This document shows positions 31,755 to 40,621 of a stretch of 64,000 nt of DNA, piece after piece. The position numbers and the translations under genes were made by a program. Numbering within the stretch: the first letter of the stretch is position 1; each line of letters begins with the position of its first letter. The DNA comes from Streptomyces sp. HM190 (lineage in GTDB: Bacteria > Actinomycetota > Actinomycetes > Streptomycetales > Streptomycetaceae). A model generated the notes under the pieces. The model was not told the origin of the DNA and did no database searches. It saw only the letters and a list, made by a program, of their open reading frames with translations. The stretch spans positions 6,200,001 to 6,264,000 of the forward strand of contig NZ_CP047318.1 of the NCBI RefSeq assembly GCF_009857135.1, in the 5' to 3' direction.

Positions 31755-32716
31755 CCGAAGTCCTGCGTCCACCAAGGGCCGCCGTCGCCCAGGTGCACTC
31801 CCACGCCCAGGGTCTTGAAGTCGCAGTTCAGGATGTTCGCGCGGTGGCCGGGGCTGTTCATCCAGGCCTCCATGACCGCCTCGGCGGTGGCCTGGCCGCG
31901 GGCTATGTTCTCGCCGCCGAGACCGGTGATCCCGAGGGCGGCGGCCCGGTCCCAGGGGTCCTTGCCGTCGGGGTCGGTGTGGTCGAAGAAGCTGCGCAGG
32001 GCCATGTCCTCGCTGAACACCTCGGCCAGCTTCGCCAGCGAGCTGTCCGCCGCGACCGGGTTGCAGCCGGCCTTCGCCCGCTCCTCGTTGACCAGCTGGA
32101 GGACGGCCGCCTCGGCCTGCGCCTCCGCAGAGATCTGCCCCGGAGGAGTGGTCTTCTCCTCCTTCTGCTTCGGCGGCTTGGCGGACGGCTCCTTCGTCTT
32201 ATTGGAGCCCGTCTCCTTCTCCGGCTTCTTCTCCGGCTTCTCGGACGGTGTCTTCGACGGGGCCGGAGTCGCCGACGGGGAGGCCTCGCGCTGGGCGTCG
32301 CGGCTCGTGGACTGGTCCTCGCGCTGCTGCTGCGCGGCACCGTCCGTGCCGCCCTGCTGGGCGGGTGCGCCCGTGGGCGAGCCGGCGGGCACCACGGCGT
32401 CGGGGGTGCTGCCACCGCTGACGGTGTACTTGTCGCCGCCCGGCAGGACCCCGGTGGCCACCGCGGCGGTACCGATCGCGACGGCCGCGGAGACGCCGAG
32501 CAGGCCCGTCTTCACGGGCGTCGCGGCCTTCTTCTTACGACGACGCGAACCGCCCCCGCGCGACGCGGCCTGCGCGTCGGCCTCCAGGAACTCGGCGAAC
32601 CCGTAGAGGTTCTCGGGCCCGTAGTGCGGCTCCTCGGTGGTGAAGCGCGAGTTCGTGACCCCGGTGGCGCGGCCCCTGGCGGCGCGGCCGGCGGCGGAGC
32701 GTCGGTGGCGTCCCAT
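31748..32716 (-). CDS. CAP/SCP-domain (CAP superfamily) secreted or membrane-anchored protein
   Basis: The 322-residue protein has a basic cytoplasmic N terminus (GRHRRSAAGRAARGRA), a single transmembrane segment near residues 72-90 (VKTGLLGVSAAVAIGTAAVATGVL), a low-complexity linker rich in Gln, Ser, Pro and Lys, and a C-terminal CAP domain (about 200-322) with LVNEERAKAGCNPV, FFDHTDPDGKDPW, GENIARGQATAEAVMEAWMNSPGHRANIL and the ending WWTQDFGY. CAP domains of this type are found on bacterial surfaces; their role is unclear. ATG 32716 follows GAGGAAGG. The last codons coincide with the right att core of the decayed element. Confidence 0.9.
   Translation of the reverse strand: MGRHRRSAAGRAARGRATGVTNSRFTTEEPHYGPENLYGFAEFLEADAQAASRGGGSRRRKKKAATPVKTGLLGVSAAVAIGTAAVATGVLPGGDKYTVSGGSTPDAVVPAGSPTGAPAQQGGTDGAAQQQREDQSTSRDAQREASPSATPAPSKTPSEKPEKKPEKETGSNKTKEPSAKPPKQKEEKTTPPGQISAEAQAEAAVLQLVNEERAKAGCNPVAADSSLAKLAEVFSEDMALRSFFDHTDPDGKDPWDRAAALGITGLGGENIARGQATAEAVMEAWMNSPGHRANILNCDFKTLGVGVHLGDGGPWWTQDFGY
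31751..31760. other. Putative attachment-site core (attR)
   Basis: Second copy of GTAGCCGAAG, spanning the end of the integrase frame and the final codons of the CAP gene. Integrative elements commonly use gene 3' ends as attB and carry the integrase gene next to one att site, as here. Confidence 0.5.
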
Positions 32717-32907
32717 GTTCTGGCCTTCCTCGTCCTTGCGGTGTCCCTGCGTCAACGTTGGGGGGTGCCGTCAACGTTGTGATCGCCGTCTTCACGAATC
32801 CCACACGAAGGAGTGAGTTTCATATGAGATTCATTGGGTGGGGACGGTACAGCATGGCGCCAGGGGAGGGAGAGACCCGGGAGACATTGGCCCGTTAGCG
32901 TGCACCC

Positions 32908-33189
32908 ATGAGCGAGGATGTGCGACTGGTCGCCTGGGTGCGTGGACGGGTGCAAGGTGTGGGTTTCCGCTGGTTCACCCGGGCCAGGGCCCTGGAGATC
33001 GGGGGCCTGAGTGGTTTTGCTCTCAATTTGGCCGACGGCCGGGTGCAGGTGGTCGCCGAGGGCCCCCGGGGGGCGTGTCAAGGGCTGCTGGAGTGGCTCC
33101 AGAGTGACGACACGCCCGGGCGCGTGGACGGTGTCACCGAGATCTGGGACACACCCCGCGGTGGCTACGACGGCTTCACCGTTCGCTGA
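32908..33189 (+). CDS. acyP: Acylphosphatase
   Basis: A 93-residue acylphosphatase, which hydrolyses carboxyl-phosphate bonds. The catalytic arginine lies in GRVQGVGFRWFTRARA (about residues 13-28) and the catalytic asparagine in GFALNLADGRVQVVAEG (about 36-52). It is full length and divergent from the CAP gene. ATG 32908 is the homologous start. Confidence 0.95.
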   Translation: MSEDVRLVAWVRGRVQGVGFRWFTRARALEIGGLSGFALNLADGRVQVVAEGPRGACQGLLEWLQSDDTPGRVDGVTEIWDTPRGGYDGFTVR

Positions 33190-33589
33190 CGCCGACCGCG
33201 AGCAGAGCGGATCCTGAGGGATCAGGTGCGCCAGGGGCATATGCCAGGTGCATGTACAGAACAGAAATGTGCAGGTGGTTGCCAACACGGAGCCGTCATG
33301 GCAAGCTCCGCGACAGCCCTGATCCTTCGGCCCGTACGGTCAGGAGGGGCCCCGGAAACGCTGCAGCGCCGCCCGTTCAGGGGCCGCGCGCCACCGGGGT
33401 GGCCGCCAATACGGGGCGTGATCGTGTTGACCGTCAAACTTTTTGGTGAGACGCTGAAAGCCGCGCGCACCTTAGCTGTTTGGCATGGAGAACGGCAGCA
33501 AAAACTCAACAGTGCCAAGCACCACGGGTGCGAATCCCTCACGACCCACACCGCTTCGGTCGGTCACTCATTGTGGAGGACCATCCATC
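33190..33589. other. Intergenic leader before the small smc-linked gene
   Basis: This 400-bp gap holds no convincing gene. TTGACC at 33427 with AT-rich DNA after it may be part of a promoter. Around 33526 the sequence GGGTGCGAATCCC resembles a tRNA T-arm, but no other tRNA parts pair with it. Confidence 0.4.
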
Positions 33590-33793
33590 ATGGCAAAGGC
33601 GCTTCTCGGTTACGTCGGCGGCTCCGACCCGCGACTCCTCGCCGAGATGCGACGGCTCCAGCAGCGTGTCCAGGACCTGGAATCCGAGCTCGTACGGATC
33701 CAGGCCGAGAACGACGCACTGACGGCTGCCGCTTCTCACGACTCGCTTATGGAGAGCATCGACGCACACCAGGCGGAGCCTGCGCTCACCTGA
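33590..33793 (+). CDS. Conserved small coiled-coil protein next to smc
   Basis: A 67-residue protein beginning MAKALLGYVGGSDPRLLAEM, followed by a coiled coil (MRRLQQRVQDLESELVRIQAENDAL). It is a conserved Streptomyces-type protein at this position; its function is unknown. The ATG at 33590 has GTGGAGGA upstream, and a terminator follows, so it is a separate transcription unit. Confidence 0.75.
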   Translation: MAKALLGYVGGSDPRLLAEMRRLQQRVQDLESELVRIQAENDALTAAASHDSLMESIDAHQAEPALT

Positions 33794-33870
33794 TCACGCA
33801 TCGCATCATCGCACCACTACGACAGCAGTGGTCGGACCGCCTGTGTCCACCACCGAGTTGTCAGATCCGC

Positions 33871-33897
33871 AAGGGACGCCTTCCTGAGGCGTCCCTT
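33871..33897 (+). terminator. Rho-independent terminator before smc
   Basis: AAGGGACGCC and GGCGTCCCTT form a 10-bp stem with the 7-nt loop TTCCTGA, followed by a pyrimidine-rich CTTTCTTTCC run. It ends the small coiled-coil gene. Confidence 0.85.
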
Positions 33898-34018
33898 CTT
33901 TCTTCCCCGGCGCTTCACCGTCATCCCACCCTCTTAACGTCTGATGTGCCCTGCGTGTTCATGGGCGAAACCGCGCGCTCATGGAGTGAGACAAGGCCGA
34001 GAGGTAAAGTCCAGCGCC

Positions 34019-37000
34019 GTGCACCTCAAGGCCCTGACCCTCCGCGGGTTCAAGTCGTTCGCCTCGGCCACCACGCTCCGGTTCGAGCCGGGCATCACCT
34101 GCGTCGTCGGGCCGAACGGTTCGGGCAAGTCCAACGTCGTGGACGCGCTCAGCTGGGTCATGGGCGAGCAGGGCGCGAAGTCGCTGCGCGGCGGCAAGAT
34201 GGAGGACGTCATCTTCGCCGGCACCACCGGCCGTCCCCCGCTCGGCCGCGCCGAGGTGTCCCTGACCATCGACAACTCCGACGGCGCCCTCCCCATCGAG
34301 TACTCCGAGGTCACCATCACGCGGATCATGTTCCGCAACGGCGGCAGCGAGTACCAGATCAACGGCGACACGTGCCGCCTCCTCGACATCCAGGAACTCC
34401 TGTCCGACTCCGGCATCGGCCGCGAGATGCACGTCATCGTCGGCCAGGGCCAGCTCGACTCCGTGCTGCACGCCGACCCCATGGGCCGCCGTGCCTTCAT
34501 CGAGGAGGCCGCCGGCGTCCTCAAGCACCGCAAGCGCAAGGAGAAGGCGCTGCGGAAGCTGGACGCCATGCAGGCCAACCTGGCCCGCGTCCAGGACCTC
34601 ACCGACGAACTCCGCCGCCAGCTCAAGCCCCTCGGCCGCCAGGCCGCGGTCGCCCGTCGCGCCGCCGTCATCCAGGCCGACCTCCGCGACGCCCGCCTGC
34701 GCCTCCTCGCCGACGACCTCGTCCGGCTGCGCCAGGCGCTCAGCAACGAGATCGCCGACGAGGCCGCGCTCAAGCAGCGCAAGGAGGCCGCCGAGACGGA
34801 GCTGAAGAAGGCGCTCCAGCGCGAGGCGGTCCTGGAGGACGAGGTGCGCCGGCTCACCCCGCGCCTCCAGCGGGCGCAGGAGACCTGGTACGAGCTGTCG
34901 CAGCTCGCCGAGCGGGTGCGCGGCACGATCTCCCTCGCCGACGCCCGCGTCAAGAGCGCCACCTCCGCCCCGCCCGAGGAGCGGCGCGGCCGCGACCCCG
35001 AGGACATGGAACGCGAGGCCGCCCGGATCCGGGAGCAGGAGGCCGAGCTCGAAGCGGCCCTCGAAGCCGCCGAACGGGCCCTGGAGGACACGGTCGCCCA
35101 CCGGGCCGACCTGGAGCGTGAGCTGGCCCTGGAGGAGCGGCGCCTGAAGGACGTCGCCCGCTCCATCGCCGACCGCCGGGAGAGCCTCGCCCGCCTCGGC
35201 GGCCAGGTCAACGCCGCCCGCTCCCGCGCCGCCTCCGCACGCGCCGAGATCGACCGGCTCGCCGCCGCCCGCGACGAGGCCCAGGACCGTGCCGTCGCCG
35301 CGCAGGAGGAGTACGAGGCGCTGAAGGCCGAGGTCGACGGCCTCGACGCCGACGACAGCGAGCTGGCCGAACGGCACGAGGCCGCCAAGCGCGCCCTCGC
35401 CGACGCGGAGTCCGCCCTCACCGCCGCCCGCGAGGCGACCACCACCGCCGAGCGCCGCCGCGCCGCCACCCAGGCCCGCCACGAGGCCCTCGCCCTGGGC
35501 CTGCGCCGCAAGGACGGCACGGGCGCCCTGCTGGCCGCGAAGGACCGGCTCGGCGGCCTGCTGGGCCCGGCCGCGGAACTGCTGACGGTCACGCCCGGCC
35601 ACGAGGTCGCCCTGGCGGCCGCGTTCGGCGCGGCGGCCGACGCGATCGCCGTGACCAGCCCCGCGTCCGCCGCCGAGGCCATCCGGCTGCTCCGCAAACA
35701 GGACGCCGGCCGGGCCTCCCTGCTGCTGGCGGGAGCGCCGGAGGACCCCGGAGCCCCCCGGAGAGAGGAGACCGGCCCGCACGGTCGCACCGCACCCGCG
35801 GACCACGGCCCCGGCGCACTCGCGGCACCCCCCTGCGGCCACTTCGCCACCGACCTGGTCCGGGGCCCCGGCGACCTCATGCCCGCCGTGCGCCGCCTGC
35901 TCCACGGCATCGTGGTGGTCGGCACCCTGGAGGACGCCGAGGACCTGGTCTACGCCCGCCCCGACCTCACCGCCGTCACCGCCGAGGGCGACCTGCTCGG
36001 CGCCCACTTCGCGCACGGCGGTTCCGCGGGCGCACCCAGCCTCCTGGAGGTGCAGGCCTCAGTCGACGAGGCGGCTGCGGAGCTGGAGGAGCTGGCCGTA
36101 CGGTGCGAGGAGCTGGCCGAGGCGCAGCAGGCGGCGGTCGCCACACGCCGGGAGCGGGCCGCGCTCGTGGAAGAGCTGGGGGAGCGGCGCCGGGCGGCCG
36201 AGCGGGAGAAGTCCGCGGTGGCCCAGCGGCTCGGCCGGCTCGCCGGGCAGGCGCGGGGCGCCGCGGGAGAGGCCGAGCGGTCCACCGCCGCGGCGGCGCG
36301 GGCCCAGGAGGCGCTCGACAGGGCCGTCGAGGAGGCCGAGGAGCTGGCCGAGCGGCTGGCCGTGGCCGAGGAGATGCCGGTCGAGGAGGAGCCCGACACC
36401 TCCGTACGGGACCGGCTCGCGGCGGACGGGGCCAACGCGCGGCAGACCGAGATGGAGGCCCGGCTCCAGGTGCGCACGCACGAGGAGCGGGTCAAGGGGC
36501 TGGCCGGGCGGGCCGACTCGCTGGACCGGGCCGCGCGCGCCGAACGGGAGGCGCGGGCCAGGGCCGAGGAGCGCAGGGCGCGGCTGCGGCACGAGGCGGC
36601 CGTCGCCGAGGCCGTCGCCTCCGGCGCCCGGCAGCTGCTCGCTCACGTCGAGGTCTCCCTGGTCCGCGCCGGGCAGGAACGTGCCGCCGCCGACGCCGCC
36701 AAGGCACGCCGGGAGCAGGAGCTGGCGCGGGCGCGCACCGAGGGGCGCGATCTCAAGGCAGAGCTGGACAAGCTGACGGACTCGGTGCACCGGGGCGAGG
36801 TGCTCGGCGCGGAGAAGCGGCTGCGGATAGAGCAGCTGGAGGCCAAGGCGCTGGAGGAGCTGGGCGTCGAACCGGAGGGCCTGGTCGCGGAGTACGGCCC
36901 CGACCAGCCCGTACCCCCGTCACCGCCCGCCGAGGGCGAGGTGCTGCCCGAGGACCCGGAGCACCCCCGCAACCAGCCCAGGACGTTCCACCGCGCCGAG

Positions 37001-37636
37001 CAGGAGAAGCGGCTCAGGGCGGCCGAGCGGGCGTACCAGCAACTCGGCAAGGTCAATCCGCTGGCGCTGGAGGAGTTCGCGGCCCTGGAGGAACGGCACC
37101 AGTTCCTCAGCGAGCAACTGGACGACCTGAAGAAGACCCGCGCCGACCTGCTCCAGGTGGTGAAGGAGGTCGACGAGCGGGTCGAGCAGGTCTTCACCGA
37201 GGCCTACTGGGACACCGCGCGGGAGTTCGAAGGGGTCTTCAGCCGGCTCTTCCCGGGTGGCGAGGGGCGGCTGGTCCTCACCGATCCCGACAACATGCTC
37301 ACCACCGGCGTCGACGTCGAGGCCCGCCCGCCGGGCAAAAAGGTCAAGCGGCTGTCGCTGCTCTCCGGCGGCGAACGCTCGCTGACCGCCGTCGCCATGC
37401 TGGTGTCGATCTTCAAGGCGCGGCCCAGCCCGTTCTATGTGATGGACGAGGTCGAGGCGGCGCTCGACGACACCAACCTCCAGCGGCTGATCCGCATCAT
37501 GCAGGAGCTGCAGGAGGCGTCCCAGCTCATCGTGATCACGCACCAGAAGCGGACGATGGAGGTCGCCGACGCGCTGTACGGCGTGTCGATGCAGGGCGAC
37601 GGTGTGTCGAAAGTCATCAGCCAGCGGCTGCGTTAA
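34019..37636 (+). CDS. smc: Chromosome segregation protein SMC
   Basis: SMC with ScpAB compacts and segregates the chromosome. The 1205-residue protein has the N-terminal Walker A GPNGSGKSNVVDALSWVMG (residues about 31-49), two long coiled-coil arms, a central hinge (about 510-680) containing a low-complexity insert rich in Pro, Gly and His (PEDPGAPRREETGPHGR), and the C-terminal ABC signature LSLLSGGERSLTAVAML with Walker B FYVMDEVEAALDD. The GTG at 34019 (MHLKALTLRGFKSFA) is the homologous start. ScpA/ScpB are not in the window. Confidence 0.97.
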   Translation: MHLKALTLRGFKSFASATTLRFEPGITCVVGPNGSGKSNVVDALSWVMGEQGAKSLRGGKMEDVIFAGTTGRPPLGRAEVSLTIDNSDGALPIEYSEVTITRIMFRNGGSEYQINGDTCRLLDIQELLSDSGIGREMHVIVGQGQLDSVLHADPMGRRAFIEEAAGVLKHRKRKEKALRKLDAMQANLARVQDLTDELRRQLKPLGRQAAVARRAAVIQADLRDARLRLLADDLVRLRQALSNEIADEAALKQRKEAAETELKKALQREAVLEDEVRRLTPRLQRAQETWYELSQLAERVRGTISLADARVKSATSAPPEERRGRDPEDMEREAARIREQEAELEAALEAAERALEDTVAHRADLERELALEERRLKDVARSIADRRESLARLGGQVNAARSRAASARAEIDRLAAARDEAQDRAVAAQEEYEALKAEVDGLDADDSELAERHEAAKRALADAESALTAAREATTTAERRRAATQARHEALALGLRRKDGTGALLAAKDRLGGLLGPAAELLTVTPGHEVALAAAFGAAADAIAVTSPASAAEAIRLLRKQDAGRASLLLAGAPEDPGAPRREETGPHGRTAPADHGPGALAAPPCGHFATDLVRGPGDLMPAVRRLLHGIVVVGTLEDAEDLVYARPDLTAVTAEGDLLGAHFAHGGSAGAPSLLEVQASVDEAAAELEELAVRCEELAEAQQAAVATRRERAALVEELGERRRAAEREKSAVAQRLGRLAGQARGAAGEAERSTAAAARAQEALDRAVEEAEELAERLAVAEEMPVEEEPDTSVRDRLAADGANARQTEMEARLQVRTHEERVKGLAGRADSLDRAARAEREARARAEERRARLRHEAAVAEAVASGARQLLAHVEVSLVRAGQERAAADAAKARREQELARARTEGRDLKAELDKLTDSVHRGEVLGAEKRLRIEQLEAKALEELGVEPEGLVAEYGPDQPVPPSPPAEGEVLPEDPEHPRNQPRTFHRAEQEKRLRAAERAYQQLGKVNPLALEEFAALEERHQFLSEQLDDLKKTRADLLQVVKEVDERVEQVFTEAYWDTAREFEGVFSRLFPGGEGRLVLTDPDNMLTTGVDVEARPPGKKVKRLSLLSGGERSLTAVAMLVSIFKARPSPFYVMDEVEAALDDTNLQRLIRIMQELQEASQLIVITHQKRTMEVADALYGVSMQGDGVSKVISQRLR

Positions 37637-37785
37637 CCGTTTTCGAGTCGGGGTAGACGGGGTCCGAGCGCGTGGTTGCCTCGGGCCCCTAACTCTGCTG
37701 CCACGGTTGCCATTTCTTCAATACTTGAACTCGATCTTCGGGTCGACTGCCTTCCTGTGGATAGTTTTCGTCCTTCGACCCCGTC

Positions 37786-37813
37786 TTGACTTCGAAACTT
37801 GAAGGCATAGTCT
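37786..37813 (+). promoter_or_regulatory. Candidate promoter of the glucose permease gene
   Basis: TTGACT (37786-37791) and TAGTCT (37808-37813) are spaced by 16 bp, close to the vegetative consensus, in an unusually AT-rich 200-bp region upstream of glcP. Confidence 0.5.
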
Positions 37814-37855
37814 CTGCAACGTTGTTCTTACCTTCAGAGCGGAAGGTCCCCCCAC

Positions 37856-39274
37856 GTGACCAGCACAGCGCAGGCATCCACGACAGGAGCCCGGGCAACC
37901 CATCCCGAGCACCTCTCGCACGTGATCTTCATCGCGGCGGCGGCCGCCATGGGCGGTTTCCTCTTCGGCTACGACAGCGCCGTGATCAACGGTGCCGTCG
38001 AAGCCGTCAGGGACCGCTACGACGTCGGCTCCACGGCCCTGGCCCAGGTGATCGCCATCGCGCTGATCGGCTGTGCCGTCGGCGCGGCCACCGCCGGCCG
38101 CATAGCCGACCGCATCGGCCGCATCCGCTGCATGCAGATCGCGGCGGCCCTCTTCACGGTCAGCGCCGTCGGCTCCGCGCTGCCCTTCGCGCTGTGGGAC
38201 CTCGCCTTCTGGCGCGTCGTCGGCGGCTTCGCCATCGGCATGGCCTCGGTGATCGGCCCCGCCTACATCGCCGAGGTCGCCCCGCCCGCCTACCGTGGCC
38301 GGCTCGGCTCCTTCCAGCAGGCCGCGATCGTCGTCGGCATCGCCGTGTCCCAGCTGGTCAACTGGGGGATCCTCAACGCGGCCGACGGCGATCAGCGCGG
38401 TGAGCTGCTGGGCCTGGAGGCCTGGCAGGTCATGCTCGGCGTCATGGTCGTCCCGGCCGTCCTCTACGGCCTGCTCTCCTTCGCCATCCCCGAGTCCCCC
38501 CGCTTCCTGATCTCCGTCGGGAAGCACGTGCGCGCCCGTCAGGTGCTCGCCGAGGTCGAGGGCGACGGCGTCGACCTGGACGCGCGGGTCGCCGAGATCG
38601 AGTCGGCCATGCGGCGCGAGCACAAGTCGTCCTTCAAGGACCTGCTCGGCGGCAGCCTGCTGTTCAAGCCGATCGTGTGGATCGGTATCGGCCTGTCGGT
38701 GTTCCAGCAGTTCGTCGGCATCAACGTCGCCTTCTACTACTCCGCGACGCTGTGGCAGTCCGTGGGTGTCGACCCGACCGAGTCGTTCTTCTACTCCTTC
38801 ACGACGTCGATCATCAACATCGTCGGCACGGTCATCGCGATGATCTTCGTGGACCGCGTCGGCCGCAAGCCGCTCGCCCTCATCGGCTCCGTCGGCATGG
38901 TCCTCGGCCTCGCCCTGGAGGCCTGGGCCTTCTCCTACGACCTCGTCGACGGCAGGCTCCCGGCGACCCAGGGCTGGGTCGCCCTGATCGCCGCCCATGT
39001 CTTCGTCCTGTTCTTCGCCCTGTCGTGGGGCGTGGTCGTCTGGGTCATGCTCGGCGAGATGTTCCCGAACAGGATCCGCGCCGCCGCCCTGGGCGTGGCC
39101 GCCTCCGCGCAGTGGATCGCCAACTGGGCCATCACCGCGAGCTTCCCGTCCCTGGCCGACTGGAACCTCTCCGTGACCTACGTGATCTACACGGTGTTCG
39201 CCGCGCTCTCCATCCCCTTCGTCCTGAAGTTCGTCAAGGAGACGAAGGGCAAGTCGCTGGAGGAGATGGGCTGA
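37856..39274 (+). CDS. glcP: MFS glucose permease (GlcP-like)
   Basis: A 472-residue sugar porter with 12 predicted transmembrane helices. The family motifs are present: GGFLFGYDSAVINGA in TM1, GRIADRIGRIR in the first cytoplasmic loop, PESPRFL after TM6, and FQQFVGINVAFYY in TM7. In S. coelicolor the gene at this location next to smc is glcP1 (SCO5578), the main glucose uptake system; the identification rests on this context and the motifs. The GTG at 37856 follows AGCGGAAGG. Regulation by carbon source is expected but not visible. Confidence 0.88.
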   Translation: MTSTAQASTTGARATHPEHLSHVIFIAAAAAMGGFLFGYDSAVINGAVEAVRDRYDVGSTALAQVIAIALIGCAVGAATAGRIADRIGRIRCMQIAAALFTVSAVGSALPFALWDLAFWRVVGGFAIGMASVIGPAYIAEVAPPAYRGRLGSFQQAAIVVGIAVSQLVNWGILNAADGDQRGELLGLEAWQVMLGVMVVPAVLYGLLSFAIPESPRFLISVGKHVRARQVLAEVEGDGVDLDARVAEIESAMRREHKSSFKDLLGGSLLFKPIVWIGIGLSVFQQFVGINVAFYYSATLWQSVGVDPTESFFYSFTTSIINIVGTVIAMIFVDRVGRKPLALIGSVGMVLGLALEAWAFSYDLVDGRLPATQGWVALIAAHVFVLFFALSWGVVVWVMLGEMFPNRIRAAALGVAASAQWIANWAITASFPSLADWNLSVTYVIYTVFAALSIPFVLKFVKETKGKSLEEMG

Positions 39275-39338
39275 GACGCCGGCCCCCGAACCCGAGGAGC
39301 AGGGCCAAGTCCCCGCTGCCCCCGCTCCTCGTACCCCG

Positions 39339-39379
39339 CCGCCGCCCCGGCCCGACCACTGAGCGGACCGGGGCGGCGG
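39339..39379. terminator. Terminator after the glucose permease gene
   Basis: CCGCCGCCCCGG and CCGGGGCGGCGG form a 12-bp perfect stem with a 17-nt loop, 64 bp after the stop. The last bases touch the first unit of the 38-bp tandem repeats. Confidence 0.65.
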
Positions 39380-39528
39380 TGTGCCCGTGCTCGGCGGACG
39401 GTCAGCGGTCCAGACGGTGTGCCCGCACTGCTGCGACGGTCAGCCGTCCAGGCGCTGTACCCGCACCGGGCGGACGGCCAGCCGCTCGCCGGTGTGCCCG
39501 CACCGCTGCGACGGTCAGCCGCCCAGCC
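39378..39528. repeat. Four tandem 38-bp repeats at the 3' end of the LLM oxidoreductase gene
   Basis: Four units begin at 39378, 39416, 39454 and 39491, each of 37-38 bp and starting G(G/C)TGT(G/A)CCCG, with a GACGG(T/C)CAGC core. The rightmost unit contains the last codons and the TGA stop (complement at 39515-39517) of the reverse-strand LLM gene; the others are degenerate downstream copies of that gene end. Confidence 0.8.
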
Positions 39529-40486
39529 GGGGCAGCACCCGCTCGGCGAACAGCCGCAGCCCCCGCCACCCCTCCTCCACCGGCATCCCGCCCGCGAGCG
39601 GATGCAGGACGTAGCTGTCGAGGCCCAGCGCCACGCACTCGTCCGGCGTGACGATCCGGTACACGCCCTCGGCGCGCAGCTCGTCCACCGTCGTCGCCCC
39701 CGACCGCACGGCCGACCGGATCCCGGCCGACTGCCACGAGGCGTACGTCCGCGCCTCGTGCAGGAAGTGCCCGCCGTACTCGGCCCACGCCCGGTCCGGG
39801 TCCTCCGCCACGTGCAGCAGCGGAGTCTCGGCCGCGGGCATCATCGTCCAGCCCTCGGTGCCGTACTCCACGAGCCGCTCCTTGTAGTACGCCTCCAGCT
39901 CCGGCAGGCGCGCGCTGGGGAAGAAGGGCAGCCCGAGCCGGGCCGCCCGCCGGGCCGCGGCCTTCGACGAGCCGCCGACCAGCAGCAGCGGATGCGGCTC
40001 GGTGGCCGGCCGGGGAGTGACGCGGACCGTGCGCCCCCGGTAGGTGAAGGGCTCACCGGTCCATGCCCGCAGCAGGGTCTCCAGCACCTCGTCCTGGAGT
40101 CTCCCCCTGCTCTTCCAGTCCACGTCGAACTGGGCGTACTCCTCCGGCCGGTACCCGATGCCCGCCACCGTCACCAGCCGCCCGCCGCTGACCAGGTCCA
40201 GGACGGCGATCTCCTCGGCCAGCCGCAGCGGGTCGTGGAGCGGGCCGATCACCGCCGACACGGTCACCGTGATCCGTCGCGTCGCCCCGAACACCGCGCC
40301 CGCGAACACGAACGGCGCCGGCAGCCAGTTGTTCTCGACGCCGTGGTGCTCCTCCGTCTGCACGGTGCTGACGCCCTGCTCGTCGGCGTACGCCGCCATC
40401 TCCACGGCGGCCCGGTAGCGGGCCCTCAGCGCGGCGCGCGTGGCGCCGGGCTCGACCAGGTTGAAACGGACGACCGTGACGGGCAT
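39515..40486 (-). CDS. LLM-class flavin-dependent oxidoreductase
   Basis: The 323-residue protein is a luciferase-like (LLM) TIM barrel: TVQTEEHHGVENNWLPAP near residue 40, RITVTVSAVIGPLHDPLRLAEEIAVLDLVSGGRL near 70-105, and PHPLLLVGGSSKAAARRAARLG near 165. Such enzymes use FMN or F420; this one is in a genome region with cofC, so F420 is possible but unproven. ATG 40486 follows AAGGGGG. The 3' end has been tandemly copied (see repeats). The substrate is unknown. Confidence 0.88.
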   Translation of the reverse strand: MPVTVVRFNLVEPGATRAALRARYRAAVEMAAYADEQGVSTVQTEEHHGVENNWLPAPFVFAGAVFGATRRITVTVSAVIGPLHDPLRLAEEIAVLDLVSGGRLVTVAGIGYRPEEYAQFDVDWKSRGRLQDEVLETLLRAWTGEPFTYRGRTVRVTPRPATEPHPLLLVGGSSKAAARRAARLGLPFFPSARLPELEAYYKERLVEYGTEGWTMMPAAETPLLHVAEDPDRAWAEYGGHFLHEARTYASWQSAGIRSAVRSGATTVDELRAEGVYRIVTPDECVALGLDSYVLHPLAGGMPVEEGWRGLRLFAERVLPRLGG

Positions 40487-40621
40487 GGCGACCCCCTTCG
40501 GACGGATGTGGAGGCGGACGTTAGCTGACGCATCGTCAGGGAGCCAGGGGTGTGGCGGGCCGGTGCGGCCCCGTACGGCGACCGAACGCGGCGGGGGGTG
40601 GTCGCGCATACTGGTCCCGTT

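Larger units (their letters stand above)
28780..31760. mobile_element. Decayed integrative element, about 3.0 kb
   Basis: The 10-bp sequence GTAGCCGAAG occurs at 28780-28789 and again at 31751-31760, where it overlaps the 3' ends of both the integrase and the CAP-domain gene. On the inner side of each copy lies TCTGACCTGCGG (28807-28818 and 31731-31742), as expected for integrase arm-type sites beside att cores. Between them are a dead integrase, two unrelated small genes and sparse, poorly coding DNA. Outside the left core, GGGGCCCGGACGGGCCCC (near 28748) would be the displaced terminator of the CAP gene. The boundaries are inferred from these repeats. Confidence 0.55.

Noticed and set aside
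33500..33560. tRNA-like sequence (GGGTGCGAATCCC resembles a T-arm) upstream of the small smc-linked gene
   Set aside because: No anticodon arm, D arm or acceptor stem could be paired with it at tRNA distances; a single hairpin is not enough.
33959..36016. Long antisense frame over smc
   Set aside because: It is a shadow of the SMC gene, whose ABC and coiled-coil motifs are unmistakable.
39378..39528. CRISPR-like array of 38-bp repeats
   Set aside because: Units are directly adjacent with no spacers and overlap the end of a gene; there are no cas genes nearby.
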